Assembly (NCBI RefSeq): GCF_009870125.1
Contig: NC_046680.1
Coordinates: 16,077,501-16,141,500, forward strand
From: Drosophila pseudoobscura
Taxonomy: Eukaryota; Arthropoda; Insecta; Diptera; Drosophilidae
DNA length: 64,000 bases
Direction of reading: 5' to 3'
Positions 48,119 to 59,757 of this stretch are shown here, in pieces. The notes beneath the pieces were generated by a model. It saw only the letters and a list, made by a program, of their open reading frames with translations. It was not told the origin of the DNA and searched no databases. Position 1 is the first letter of the stretch, and each line of letters opens with the position of its first letter. Position numbers and translations under genes: made by a program.

Positions 48119-51043
48119 ATGGTTAACAAAGAAAATGTGATTAGTTGTTGCCAGCAGGTGAAGTGGATCGGTAGCCACGACCCCAGCAAGTTTGTGAAAA
48201 ATCTTGAGCACAAAAACGTGTACTTCTATGAAAAGTGCATTTACGGGCCATTGACACTAACAGTGGGAGACTACATATTGGTGTCCAATGCAGATGCGGC
48301 AGAACCAGATACGGTGGATGGTTGCGATGTCGCCAAGATCCTTTATCTGTACGAGCTTCGAGAAATGACCCACAAAGAGCCCTGCCGAGCCATCGTCCAG
48401 TGGTACTCTCGTCCAAGCGCCATTCCGCATAAGGAGTTTGATGCAGACGATATTGCCGTTGACTTCAACCTGGAAGTGATCGAAGAGCATCGTCCCTACG
48501 ACAACGACGTGGCCTTGGGAGCCATTTACCGAAAGTGTCTGGTACTGGAAAGCACATCACAACTCTCTGCCGAGCAGATAGTGCAACGCGCTTCAGTTAA
48601 ACTGAAATCTTCTGACTACCCCATGTTTGTAAGCCGATACAAGTTCATCAAGGTGAAGAAGCTTTATCGCCTGATACCCCTGGAGATACAGCTGGACGAG
48701 CCCGATGACAAATCATCATCCCGATCCCGATCACGGAAATCGCTATCAAACCGTAATGAACCCAAATCAGGTTCAGCCTCAGCGCGAAAAGCGAAGATGT
48801 TGGCTGTTGCTGGTGAGGCACCTACCACGGAGAAACGAAGGCGGGCTTCCATGGCCGCGGCCAGTTCGCTGGAGTTTGTGGATGTCAACTACTTCAACTG
48901 CGAGAACAAAGTGTCGCCCATCAAGATAGTAGGGGGTCGCAGCGTGGTGCGGCTTTCGGAGAAGAAAAAGAGCTCTTCCAGAGCTGAGGCAGAGGTTAAT
49001 GCCAACTATCTGACGGCTTCCCCGCTGACAGAAAAGAACGCCAAAGTGGAGACGCCCAAGTCCAGGGCGTCGGCTGCACGCCGTAACCTGAATCTGAGTT
49101 TGGACAGAGGCGCAGACAGCACAGCGGACTCGGACTGTCTGAATTATTCAATAGTGCAGCAGACGCCGGACCCAAAGACACCCTCAAATGATATGAAAAT
49201 TAAACTGCGCATCTCGGAGCGAAGAAAGTCTGTGCGCCTTGCTTCGATAGATCACGATCCCCTAGCCGTTGACGATCCCAAAGACACACCTACCACACAG
49301 GGACGCAAGCGACTTGGTGTCAACAATGGGGACATTTATCACACTCCCACTAAGAAAGCGAGGGAGCCGCTGGACATCAATACCGGTGCCCAGGAGACTC
49401 CCTCGACGCGACGGAAGAGCATCCTTAAGTCGGCCACTAGTCGACTGGGTAAGTCGATAGGTTGTCCCCTATTAGGCGACCCACTCTAATCTTCTCTACT
49501 ACAGCTGAGGGCACACCCAGAAGAAGCATCCAACTATCCAACATTGTGGAGCAGCGTGTGTTCAAAGACAATGAAATAATATCGACACCTAAAAGAGGGC
49601 GCAAAACGAAGTCCATTGAGGACGCGGACGCAGACTACTCGCCAAGATCTGTTCAGAAAACGCCCACTCGTACTCGACGCATAAGCGCCACTGCCAAGTC
49701 AACAGTGACCCCGATTCGTGGCACCGCTGCAACTTCAGCTTCAGCTGCACCGATAACACCTTCACAAAAGCTGAAGAAAATACGCGCCGGCGAGCTCAGT
49801 CCTAGCATGCAGCAGCGATCGGGCAAGCCCGTGGATGAATCTCGCAAGTCCCAGCTGCAGCTGGCACGTGAGCAGCTACACGTCTCCGTTGTGCCCAAGA
49901 GCCTGCCGTGTCGCGAAAAGGAGTTCGAGAACATCTACAGTTTTCTGGAGGGCAAGATTCAGGACCAGTGCGGTGGCTGTATGTATGTATCTGGCGTCCC
50001 TGGCACTGGTAAGACTGCCACTGTCACAGGAGTCATTCGCACACTTCAACGCCTAGTCAGTCAGGACAAGCTAGCCGACTTTGATTTTCTTGAGATTAAC
50101 GGAATGCGCCTGACCGAGCCGCGCCAGGCCTACGTCCAGATATACAAACAGCTCACTGGCAAGACTGTGTCTTGGGAGCATGCTCACACGCTGCTGGAGA
50201 AGCGTTTCACCACGCCAGCACCGAGGCGCGTGACCACAGTTCTGCTAGTAGATGAACTGGACATATTGTGCAACAGGCGCCAGGATGTGGTCTACAATCT
50301 GCTCGATTGGCCGACCAAATCAGCTGCCAGACTGGTTGTGGTCACAATAGCCAACACAATGGATCTCCCTGAACGTCTGCTAATGGGTAAGCTATCAATC
50401 CCCCAAATCCATCAAGCAGTTCCACTAAAGTCTTGACAATTTTCCAGGCAAAGTAACATCCCGTCTGGGCCTCACTCGCCTCACGTTCCAGCCATATACT
50501 CACAAGCAGCTGCAGGAAATCGTCACCGCCCGCCTGGGCGGGTCGGAGGCGTTCAAGGGGGAGGCTGTCCAACTGGTGGCGCGCAAGGTGGCCGCAGTGT
50601 CGGGAGATGCTCGTCGTGCGCTGGATATTTGCCGTCGGGCCACGGAAATAGCTGACACGGCTCGTGATAAGTGTGTGACAATGCTGCACGTGCAGCAGGC
50701 GCTTGGCGAGATGATAGCGAGCGCAAAGGTACAGGCCATAAAGAACTGTTCGCGACTGGAACAGATCTTCTTGCAAGCTGTGGCTGCCGAGGTCACACGC
50801 ACTGGTGTCGAGGAATCTACCTTCATGGGTGTGTACACCCAGGTGGAGACAATTGCGGCGTTCATGGGAGTCTCCCTGCCACCGCCAGGACGAGCCTTGC
50901 GGCTCTGCGCCAAGCTGGGGGCCGAGCGCCTCATCATAAGCGAGCACTCGCGCAACGATCTCTTTCAGAAAATTCTGCTGAACGTCAGCGCTGACGATAT
51001 CCACTATGCCCTCCGTGTGGGAGAGATTGCGGCTGCCAACTGA
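48119..51043 (+). CDS. Orc1: Origin recognition complex subunit 1
   Basis: Largest ORC subunit. It binds replication origins and is the main ORC ATPase in the nucleus. Exons are 48119-49448, 49505-50386 and 50448-51043, encoding 935 residues, close to the fly family length. An N-terminal BAH domain (about 40-165, including GPLTLTVGDYILVSNAD and RAIVQWYSRPSAIP) is followed by a long basic, Ser/Pro-rich disordered region with many SP/TP sites, such as TPSTRRKS. The AAA+ ATPase has Walker A GVPGTGKTATV (~612) and Walker B LLVDELDIL (~688). The C-terminus (about 800-935) fits the winged-helix region. All introns are GT-AG. The stop is 94 bp from the PIG-O stop on the other strand. Confidence 0.97.
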
Positions 51044-51137
51044 TTATCATTCATATTACTTAAAAGACAATTTCATAGCTCACTATCCATCCACATGTTT
51101 TCTTACGTTAAGCGTTTTAAAAGTAATATAATTAATA

Positions 51138-54100
51138 TTAAGCGTCCTGTTTAAACAATTTAAAGTACAAACTCGTTATTAAAAAAACAAAATAGAACAC
51201 CAGCACCGTGTAACAGTCGTAAAGCACTTTCGGTGAGAAGACGGAATAAATAAAGAGGTGGTAGCGGAAGCCAACCATTAGACAGAGGTAGAAGGCTGCC
51301 GGCAGCATGACCAGGCTGGCATATAGCGGAGCTACCAGCGAGTCCGCGGCAATCGAGTAGGGTGGTTGCAGCTGCATAATGCCCACACTGCGCAGATCAG
51401 AACGGAGCGTGTGTACAATAAGGTAGAGGAAGGAATGTATTTCCGCGCTGTACGTATTGAGGGTGACGAACAGCGCGACAATGGCCGGATTGTAGCTCGT
51501 CTGACCTATGTAGCCCGGCGTCAGGTCAATTGTCGAGAGGCTGTTCGAGTTTCCCTGGTAGAAATAGAACATTCTGGCCACAAATATGGTCATGATGATC
51601 TTGTACACATGAACAAGACGCACCGAGAACTTTCTGGCACTGGTGCCAAAGGCATCGCATAGCTTGTACGTCTCATCCAGAGCTATGAGCAGCGTAGGCA
51701 GCAGTATAATGTTCTGTACCTTCTGCAACAAAGCCGCCAGCAATAGGGAGCTAGTCAGATTAGCTTGCAGCAACTGCAGTAGAACGTTTTTTGGCGGCAT
51801 CTCATCGAATCTTTTATCTAAACGAGTTTGTGGAAGCGCCGCCCGATAGCCCAGCACCAAGACCAGTGCAAGGCAGCACCAAAATATCACCAGAGTGGGG
51901 ACCATGATGCGAGATCTGTAAAACATTAAGCGATTAGTAAAGTTTTTTCGGCTTATAGATCGATTTAAGCATACGTCAGGTACGGGGGCAGCTCGAAGAA
52001 CTGCACCTGGCCGTTGAGACCGCGATAGCAGTATACCACAATAAATGCCGCTCCACTGGCAATGCTCTGCGGCAGTTGGCTAAACTTGCGCAGGCGTGCC
52101 CAAAGCAACATCAGCGAGAACAACATAAGGGTGCTGCGGATGGCATGGAACCTGTGCAGGTAACGCATGAGTGTGAGCAGAATAAGCACCACAAAAATCT
52201 TGCGCTGTTGCCAAAGACATGTATAGGCAATCTTGTGCAAGTGCCGCCCATCCAGCTCCACATTGGCCTTGGTGATGCGTCGTCGCAACGTTCTAAGTGC
52301 GGTGAACAGGATGAGAGTGTTGCCCAAATAGTACCAGGTCTTGTACTCGAACTCTATGAATGACGAGGATCCCAGCGTAAAGGTGCGAATTGCAAAGCAT
52401 ACGAGCAGGGGTAGCGGCAATGGAATGGAGAGCTTCAGGCGACGAGTGTATACAGGTGGCAGGGCTATCTTCAGCAGAGCCTGCGCTACATCGAATGTTA
52501 TATAAATGGACAAGGCCAGGGGCACGACGATTAGGATGCTATAAAGCATTGAGCTTGTGAAGATTATATCGAATATATGGCTGGCCACATTGAGCACAGC
52601 AGCCATAGCCGTACAGACCAGCAATTGCCCCGCCTTGAGGCTGTCCAATTTTAACTGATCCGTTATGTCCAAGAACAGGACGCTAAGCACGATATGAAGG
52701 GATGTCTGAAAAATTATTGAAAACGGATGCTGTACATAGAATGCATTGCATAAACTTACGGCGGTGGTAAGCGACAGTCCCAATACAATGAATCCGTAGT
52801 CAAACTTTACCAGCGACTCTGAGAGGAGCCCGGAAATCTCGCGAGACAAACGAATGTAATTCAACTTGGCATTCTGATAGAGCACCTGGCTGGTCCCGCT
52901 GCCGTCCCCATCCCGAAGCGGCAACAGCAGCTGCCTGTGCAGCAGAGTCGCGTTTTGATACCAGGTGTAGTAATCTAAAAATATTATATAGCTTGCTCAG
53001 TTAATATAAATAAGGTGGATATTGTAGCATACACACCGCTGCGGCGCACTTTTTCATGGCCGAACTTCACTCTGGCCTTGTTCAACAGGTGATGGGCGTT
53101 GTAAAAGTAGGCGTACATCTCGTGCTCCAATGATAATGACTGCAGCATCTCCGGTATCAGGCAGCCAATGGACAGGGAAGGTATCTCAACAGACAGTAGC
53201 ACCGCCAAGGTGGGTGCTAAGTCGATTTGGTTATATCGCTTACTGCCAGAACTGAACAAAGTTGAAACTCGATTAACAGAAGCACCCAGGTTTAATGTAA
53301 GCGGGCCTGTACCTGGGCTTGGAGCAGTTCTTCGAATACAAATACAGCGGCACCAGAGTTTCCGCTGGCGTGTTGCCTCCATGTCCACCGCCATCAGCCA
53401 TGCCGTGGTCGCCTGTCAACAGGACCAGGTAGTTTGGAAAGTTCTGCGGTTGTGTTCATTTCAAAATATTACGACTTAGCAGAAATACCTGATTTTTCAA
53501 ATTTCTCTCACCCTATGATCCAGTATCTTTTGAACCGACTCGTCCATTTCCTTCAGTTTGTGTTGCACCTTTGGACTCTCATTGCCCTCGACATGGCCAA
53601 TGTGGTCCAAGCCTAGATAGTGCAGTATAAGTAAGGACCAGTCATTCATCTCCAGCTCTGACTCCAGCACTTTGGTCACGTTTCTGTCGCCCTGCGCCAA
53701 ATCAAATTATTATTTGATCCGATAATATGTTGGGTGGCAATTACGCACCTCGTAGAAGTCGTTGACGAAAAAGGAGTCGTTGTTCTCCGCACGCCGTGTA
53801 AACTCACTGGGGAACAGGTTTGCCCAGGTGTGGTCACCGGCAAAGGACACGACGCGGTTCCGTTGTTTAAGCCGATGAAGCAGCGAGTCCTCCAACTGCT
53901 CTGTGTGGCCCACATTGAGTGCTATGTCGATAAAGTTGGAGAGAGTGCCGGTGGTAATGCTTTTCAGTCGTGGCATCGTCACCGTCGGTATGTCCACGTG
54001 AAGCGTCAACTTTTCGCAGGCCCTGGCAAAAGCTACTGGCATGGACGTGGCACTAGGAAAGTCTTCGCGCAAAGCATCCACAAGGAATAGTATAAAGGAG

Positions 54101-54357
54101 TCGTAGCTCGGTGGAGGCGGTTCCAGCCTGAAAAGAGAACACGTTATCAGGTTGTTATCTGGTCGCGTGCCGACACCGATATAGTTCACCTACTTTATGC
54201 CATGGAGTGTTGTTGGCCGGTCATTGGGTATGCTCTTTTCTTCCTCCGACGCCGAATAAGAGGCTGGAAAAAATCCAATAAGGAAGAGAACGGCTCCGCA
54301 CATGAACAGAGTTAGCATGCAGAGCGTGTACCCCATCCGACTCTTGTGGTGCTCCAT
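51138..54357 (-). CDS. PIG-O: GPI ethanolamine phosphate transferase 3 (PIG-O)
   Basis: PIG-O adds the bridging ethanolamine phosphate to the third mannose of the GPI anchor in the ER. Coding exons (minus): 54357-54194, 54127-53749, 53691-53512, 53443-53313, 53251-53037, 52974-52760, 52705-51975, 51915-51138; 930 residues. After an N-terminal membrane helix comes the alkaline-phosphatase-like lumenal domain. Metal and catalytic motifs are FLVDALREDF, the Thr in PTVTMPRLKS, HYLGLDHIGH and LLTGDHGMADGGGHGG. The C-terminal half has many transmembrane helices. Exon 5 has two acceptors nine bases apart, at 53251 and 53242. The 54-nt intron 52706-52759 has no stop and keeps the frame. A DRE lies upstream at 54447-54454. 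Confidence 0.93.
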
Positions 54358-54954
54358 ATCGCTTTTTGCATTGGAAATTGCCCGGCTCCTGACTGTAAAC
54401 TCCGAAAGTGCCGCCCGCCTGTCAGTTTCAGAAGATAAACAAAGCGTATCGATAGCAGCCGAGAGACGATACTAACGATACAATATATATTTGTGTCCGT
54501 TCAGGCACAGAAAATGTACCAAACGAATTTGCTGTACTGTCTCCCAGGTCTTCGACTCTAGCTCTCGGCAAGTTGTGCATCGTGACTTGATCGAAACCCT
54601 TTTGCCCATATGTCGGCCCGACTGCGATCTGATTTGCAGGACATCATATGTGATCTTCAATCACCAATCAAGGCATGCGTACAAGGAATCCACTCAAGAC
54701 CTTTATGCTCCTGTGATTGCCGTATTTATGGACGTGGCCCTCCAGTTTGCACATCTTTTTTTTTAAGACCATTAAGGCCATTAAAAGAGTCCACTAAACT
54801 ATTTTGCTAAGAGGAAAATTCAATTTAAAATGTTCGCACCAATATATTTCGACCTAAGGGTATCGACACACTTTTGCCGCGGTTATTCCGATAACTTTTT
54901 GCACTAAAAAACCTGCTTCGTCTCTGTTGAATATTTTGGCAAACAACTTATTTG
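54358..54954. promoter_or_regulatory. Divergent PIG-O / SMYD4-like promoter region
   Basis: About 600 bp between divergent start codons. A perfect DRE, TATCGATA, is at 54447-54454, about 90 bp upstream of the PIG-O start. Opposed frames occupy 54472-54766 on both strands but lack splice context or recognisable domains. I call no gene there. Confidence 0.55.
54447..54454. promoter_or_regulatory. DRE (TATCGATA)
   Basis: Palindromic DRE consensus, the DREF/BEAF binding word common in promoters of Drosophila housekeeping genes. It lies between PIG-O and the SMYD4-like gene. Confidence 0.6.
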
Positions 54955-57416
54955 ATGGACCGTTTGGCGAAGGTTTTCACACAACAGGACGAGCTAATCG
55001 CTCCGGTTGCGGCATATCAGAATGAATATGAGGCCATCAAAGCACTCCACTCTCTGCCGGGGGAAAAGAGACAGCATTTCCAGGAGTTGACGCTCAAGCT
55101 GCTTGACGACTTGGAACAGCCACATATTAGGGAATCGTGTGCCGAAAGATCACGGCAGTGGCGCGAGCAGGGGAACCTCCTATTTAGATCCTCTTCGAAG
55201 GATCTTGGTTCAGATGCGGACGCGGAACGGGTCCTCGGGGCATGTCGCCTCTACACAAAGGCCGTATTAGCAGCGGAAGACGCTGAAAGTGAACTCTGTT
55301 TGGCATTTGCTAACCGCGGAATGGCACTACAGGAATACGGCTACTACCAAGAGGCATACGACGACTGTGCAAATGCCCTGGACTGCGGCTACCCGGTAAA
55401 ACTTCAGCACAAGGTAATCTTCCGGCAAGCTCACTGTGCTTGGAAACTGAAACGAATCGAGCAACTGGCGGAGCACATACTATGTTTGGAGAAGTTGGAA
55501 TTGAACGAAAGCTTTCGCCAGCAGCTGGAGGATCTGAAAAGGAGCTTGGAGTTGCTACAAAGCCAGTCGTCGAATGATAAATCAGTCAATGATCAAGAGA
55601 AGACCGGTCCCATTCATGAAATGTAATTGAATACACATTCCTGTGGTGTGGTCCGTTCTAATCAATTTGCATTATTTCAGCGTCACAGAGTCTGGCAGCC
55701 GTGGGCGCTACATGATTGCCAAAGAAGCCATACCGCAAGGCAAAATCATATTCAGGGAGCAGGCCACCTGCTTTGTGCCTCTTGAGCAAAGACTGATTTG
55801 CCAGCAATGCGCAGCCAGCCTGTTGTGCGCTCCCATTCCCTGTCCGCAGTGTCGGCAGCGAGTTGTCTACTGCTCCAGACAATGTCGCGAGCGCCACAAA
55901 CCCATCCACAAATTTGAATGTGCCGCTTACCGCAAAGATCTGCTCAAGATGGTAGGCGTTTCGCACTTGGCGCTGCGCATGGTCCTGAGCTATATGCCGT
56001 CGATGCTGCCAAAGCTGCAAGAATGCCCCGACTCGTCCGAGATGTGGGCTACTATCACGACGCTGGCAAAGGGAGCCGACAATGAAAATGAGCCGACACC
56101 GCAGTATCTGCAGAGTCTCCGCATGATAAGCCACCTGGACAAGGCGCCTCAGGCGGAGCTGGTTTACCACATGCTCTGCGCCAACCTGCTGCAGCTCTAT
56201 TTAAAGGATTGCACCAACTTCTTCGATCAGTTCCAGGCCATGACTGCCCCCATTGAGGACTGGCACTTGTTTTTAGCCGCTTTGATTCTCCGTAGTGCCG
56301 GGCAGCTCCTGGTTAACGGCCATGTCGGTGACGCTCTCCTGCCAGTGGACCTGGAGGCCAGCGAGTTTGGCCTACTGCAGCCGGAAATGTGGTTGAAACC
56401 GCGCCACCTTAAGCTGGGTCAAATGCATAATCTGAGCCAAACGGAGCCCCTCACAGCTATCAATCTGCCTTATCTGAGTCTTTGCAATCATGCCTGTGCC
56501 CCCTCCATACGCACGAAATTCGACGGTTGCACGGCGGTCTGCCAGTCGGCGGTGGAGTTAGAAGCGGGTGAAGAGATTTTCAACTGCTACACGATGGACT
56601 ACAAAAGGAGCATGATTCGCCAGAGGTCGCAGCCGTTGCAGCAAGTTTACAAATTTGACTGCAGCTGTGAGAAGTGTACTCGATCGGATCCGGACCAGGA
56701 CTACGTAAATATTATGCAGTTTTCTTCTTTGACTCAACAATTAAATAATCGCATGCATATTTTGGACAGTTGAAGTTTCATCGGTATCGCTGTGAAAATC
56801 CGAACTGCCTTCAAGAATTTGTGCCAAAGCCACTTCCCCACCAGACAAACCTCAACTGGTGGATGCACCCTCCGGATGCAACGGTGGCTTCCGTTTGCTG
56901 CCCTGTCTGCAAAGAGACACAAGCCTTTTCGTGGTACAACGATTTTCTGTGTCTCATCGACTGCTGTGGTGAGGCCAAAGCAAGGCGAGCACTCTACAAG
57001 GCTTTCGATGGTCTGGACAAGTGGTTGTTGGAACACCACATCCTGAAAGGGAAGCTGGCGGAAATGATCATCGAAGCATGCTTTGCTGAGATGGATGGTA
57101 AGATAGCTGAAACAGATATTCAAAGAGTATGGCAATCATCTATTCCTGTACAGAGGGCTGCGTTTTGGACGACGTTGACTATGAGAATCTAATGCGAATT
57201 ATCGGGACACAACTGGAGGGCACTGCCGCTCACAGTGGTGGCACCTCAATGGAGTATCTCAGCCAGATGACTTATTTGTGGGATCTATGGGCATTGAGCA
57301 AATGCAAGCGCAGCGATCAGCAGCAACAAGAGATGAGGGGCAAGCTGGAGTACCTGGCCGGTGAGCAGCGAGAGATCTTCGAGAACTATTACAACGATTT
57401 TATTGTGCAACAATAA
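54955..57416 (+). CDS. SMYD4-type TPR-MYND-SET protein
   Basis: Likely lysine methyltransferase or related regulator of the SMYD4 subfamily. Exons are 54955-55622, 55681-56704, 56770-57097 and 57154-57416, encoding 760 residues. The first 220 residues include TPR-like helices (LCLAFANRGMALQEYGYYQE). The SET domain starts at ESGSRGRYMIAKEAIPQGK and is split by a MYND zinc finger (CQQCAASLLCAPIPCPQC, then VVYCSRQCRERH). SET core motifs are LCNHACAPSIRTKF and GEEIFNCY; the usual NHSC is NHAC here. A post-SET cysteine cluster (CSCEKC) follows, then a C-terminal TPR-like region. All introns are GT-AG. I do not assign one of the several fly Smyd4 paralogues. Confidence 0.9.
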
Positions 57417-57594
57417 GAATAAATAACGCTATGAACTATATATTGAAAAATAGCCTTTTATATTATTATTTGAGCGCGATACTATCACGATAGTACTGAT
57501 TTTTTTTTCAAAACATTTAAAACTATCGATGGAGCTCGATTTTGCAGCAGCTGATCGGGATGTAAACAATTGAGTATTTTCTTGCTTCACCAAA

Positions 57595-59534
57595 ATGGAA
57601 ACTTGTGGGTTTATCTATGTGAGCCGAGACTACAAAACGTTTCTGATGCGATGCTCGTATTGCCCCATAGACGTTGAGGTGGAAAAATGGCAGGAATTTG
57701 TGATGCACTATCGCAATATGCACAGCGCTTTGGAATTGGATGCCGAACATAGGGGCATGGACTTGGACGCCAACTCCAGCATTAAAGCAGAATTTCTGGA
57801 TGAAGATTACCAGGATGACGACGCAACCGACGAAGAAGGTGAAAAGGATGACGAAAAAGAGCATCTGAAGCATCTGGACAATCTAAAAGACGTGCTACCT
57901 CAAGATAATGAAGTTCAAGATGGCACAAAAATACAGTTGGAAATCGAGGCTGTCACTTCGCAGACAGTCTCCTCGCTATACGAGTCGGATTCAGAGACAA
58001 GTCAAACCGAGTATGTGGAAACGGACTTGGAAGCTGATTCAAATAGATCTGCAGAAAAAGAGGATGAAAAGACTGCGCTGGCTACTCCCATATACAAGGT
58101 ACAGTACTGCTGTAGACAATGCCTAACTAAACCAAGCCAAAATAATTCCCACCTTGATCATTCAGTTTCACCCATCGTTCTTTCGCCGGGATCCTCGAAC
58201 GCTAACGTTAATTAAGCTCTACAAGGAACATCCCTGCCTTTGGAACCCGGAAAATAGCCACTTTAAGGACCCCAATGCATGCAAGGAAGCCTATCGAAAG
58301 ATGATATGTGATTTGGAGGCGAAGGCAGCGATGTTTTTAAATGAAATCTCGCTAAAAGCTTCCATAAAAAAGATTCATCTGCAATACAACACCGTTCACA
58401 AGCGAATGCTCTGTGGCACCCAGAAGTCCCAATCAGTGGCGTTCACCCATTACACACTCTGTAGCTTTTTACAAGACTGCGGGGATCAGAAGGACCTGTA
58501 CAAAAACGAAAAAATACGGGCAAGATTTGAACTAAAAACACGCAAAACACGACTGCTAATCGCATTTATTTTTACAGCTGGACTTCACCAAGAAAAATAA
58601 GCTTACTACAGAGCTAATAGAGCTATACGGGAACTTTCCGCAACTCTACGATCCCACCCACAGCGAGTTCTCCAGCATGAATTCCCGCAAGCAGGCCTAT
58701 GAGAGTTTGGCTGTCGAAATAACGGTGCCGAATGTGGATATCAACAGCGATGATATCTTTCGGGCCATCCAAAACATACGACAATGGTACTACAAGAGCT
58801 CGAAACATGGTATCAACGCTGGCAATGAGGCAGAGCAGTTTTATTTGAAGGTCTGTCGGTTCCTGCCTCCGAAAATGTTCAAGCAGAGGTTGGTTTGTGA
58901 AATTTGCCATATAGTCACCTCATCCGATCACGTGCTCCAGTCGCACATCTTCAAGGCTCATAATATTGGCGAGCTGCCCTTTAAGTGCACTCTATGCGAT
59001 CGGAGCTTCGTTGGACGGGGTGAACTAGCCAACCACAAGCAACGGGTTCACATTGGCAAGACGCACCAATGCGGCCATTGCGAAAGGAGTTTTGCCGTCA
59101 AGTCGGATTTGCAATTGCATATCCGTACGCATACTGGCCAGAAGCCTTTCGTCTGCGAGCTGTGTGGCAAGGCATTTCGACTGAAGTCGCAGATGAATCT
59201 CCATGTCACTGCAATTCACACGAAAGTAAGAGCCTTCAAGTGCACAATGTGTCCCAAGGATTTTTTGAAAAAAGTCGACTTGTCGGATCATATCAAGAGC
59301 CATTTGAATATCCGCGACAAAATTTGCACAATTTGCGGCAAAGGATTTACGAGCTGCCACTCGCTAATCCGCCACCGCCAAATACACTCCGAGGTAAAGA
59401 AATTTGTGTGCAAACTGTGCGATGCACGCTTTTCGCAGTTTGTGGGACTGAATTCTCACATGAAGCGCACCCATAATATCGTTCGAAACAATTTACAAAA
59501 GGCAACCGAAATCGTGGAGACTGGAATCAGCTAA
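57595..59534 (+). CDS. MADF-MADF-C2H2 zinc-finger protein A
   Basis: First of three tandem paralogues, probably sequence-specific nuclear DNA-binding factors. Exons are 57595-58098, 58166-58519 and 58578-59534, encoding 604 residues. The N-terminus has a lone finger-like C-x2-C...H-x4-H (METCGFIYVS, then CSYCPIDVEV). An acidic linker leads to MADF domain 1 (TLIKLYKEHPCLWNPEN) and MADF domain 2 (LIELYGNFPQLYDPTH), each starting at an exon boundary. Seven C2H2 fingers follow from about residue 390. The second intron (58520-58577) has a GC donor. Promoter words CTATCGATGG lie at about 57523. The D. melanogaster az2/CG1602/CG1603 cluster is the probable counterpart. Confidence 0.88.
58520..58577 (+). 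other. GC-AG intron in zinc-finger gene A
   Basis: A 58-nt intron starting GCAAGA and ending TTTACAG, with branch word GCTAATC. The same intron in genes B and C has GT donors and follows the same residues (lysine-isoleucine-basic, then Leu). No GT donor in phase exists near 58520. The assignment is therefore supported by paralogy as well as phase. Confidence 0.85.
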
Positions 59535-59604
59535 AAAGAGTTAAAAATGTAGTAAATAAATATTCGAAAACAGTCCAATTCTTTTTTCAATCCATGCGAT
59601 AGGC

Positions 59605-59628
59605 GATAACGATATCGATAACGATATC
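59605..59628. promoter_or_regulatory. Tandem GATAACGATATC with DRE
   Basis: Two head-to-tail 12-mers (GATAACGATATC) whose junction contains a perfect TATCGATA at 59613-59620. They lie about 130 bp upstream of the zinc-finger gene B start codon and probably belong to its promoter. Confidence 0.55.
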
Positions 59629-59757
59629 TGCGGGTAGCATTTACGCGTTTTGCAGCACTAGGTGAAATGATAATAATTGCACCAAAGTGGCTTCGTAAAT
59701 ATTACAAACGCAGTGCACTGAATATTCATTTCTTCAGAGCATTTGCAAGCCTGCATA

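Noticed and set aside
54472-54766. Opposed 62- and 91-codon frames between PIG-O and the SMYD4-like gene
   Set aside because: No recognisable domain, no splice context, and Cys/Arg-rich composition in both strands as expected from chance in a promoter region.
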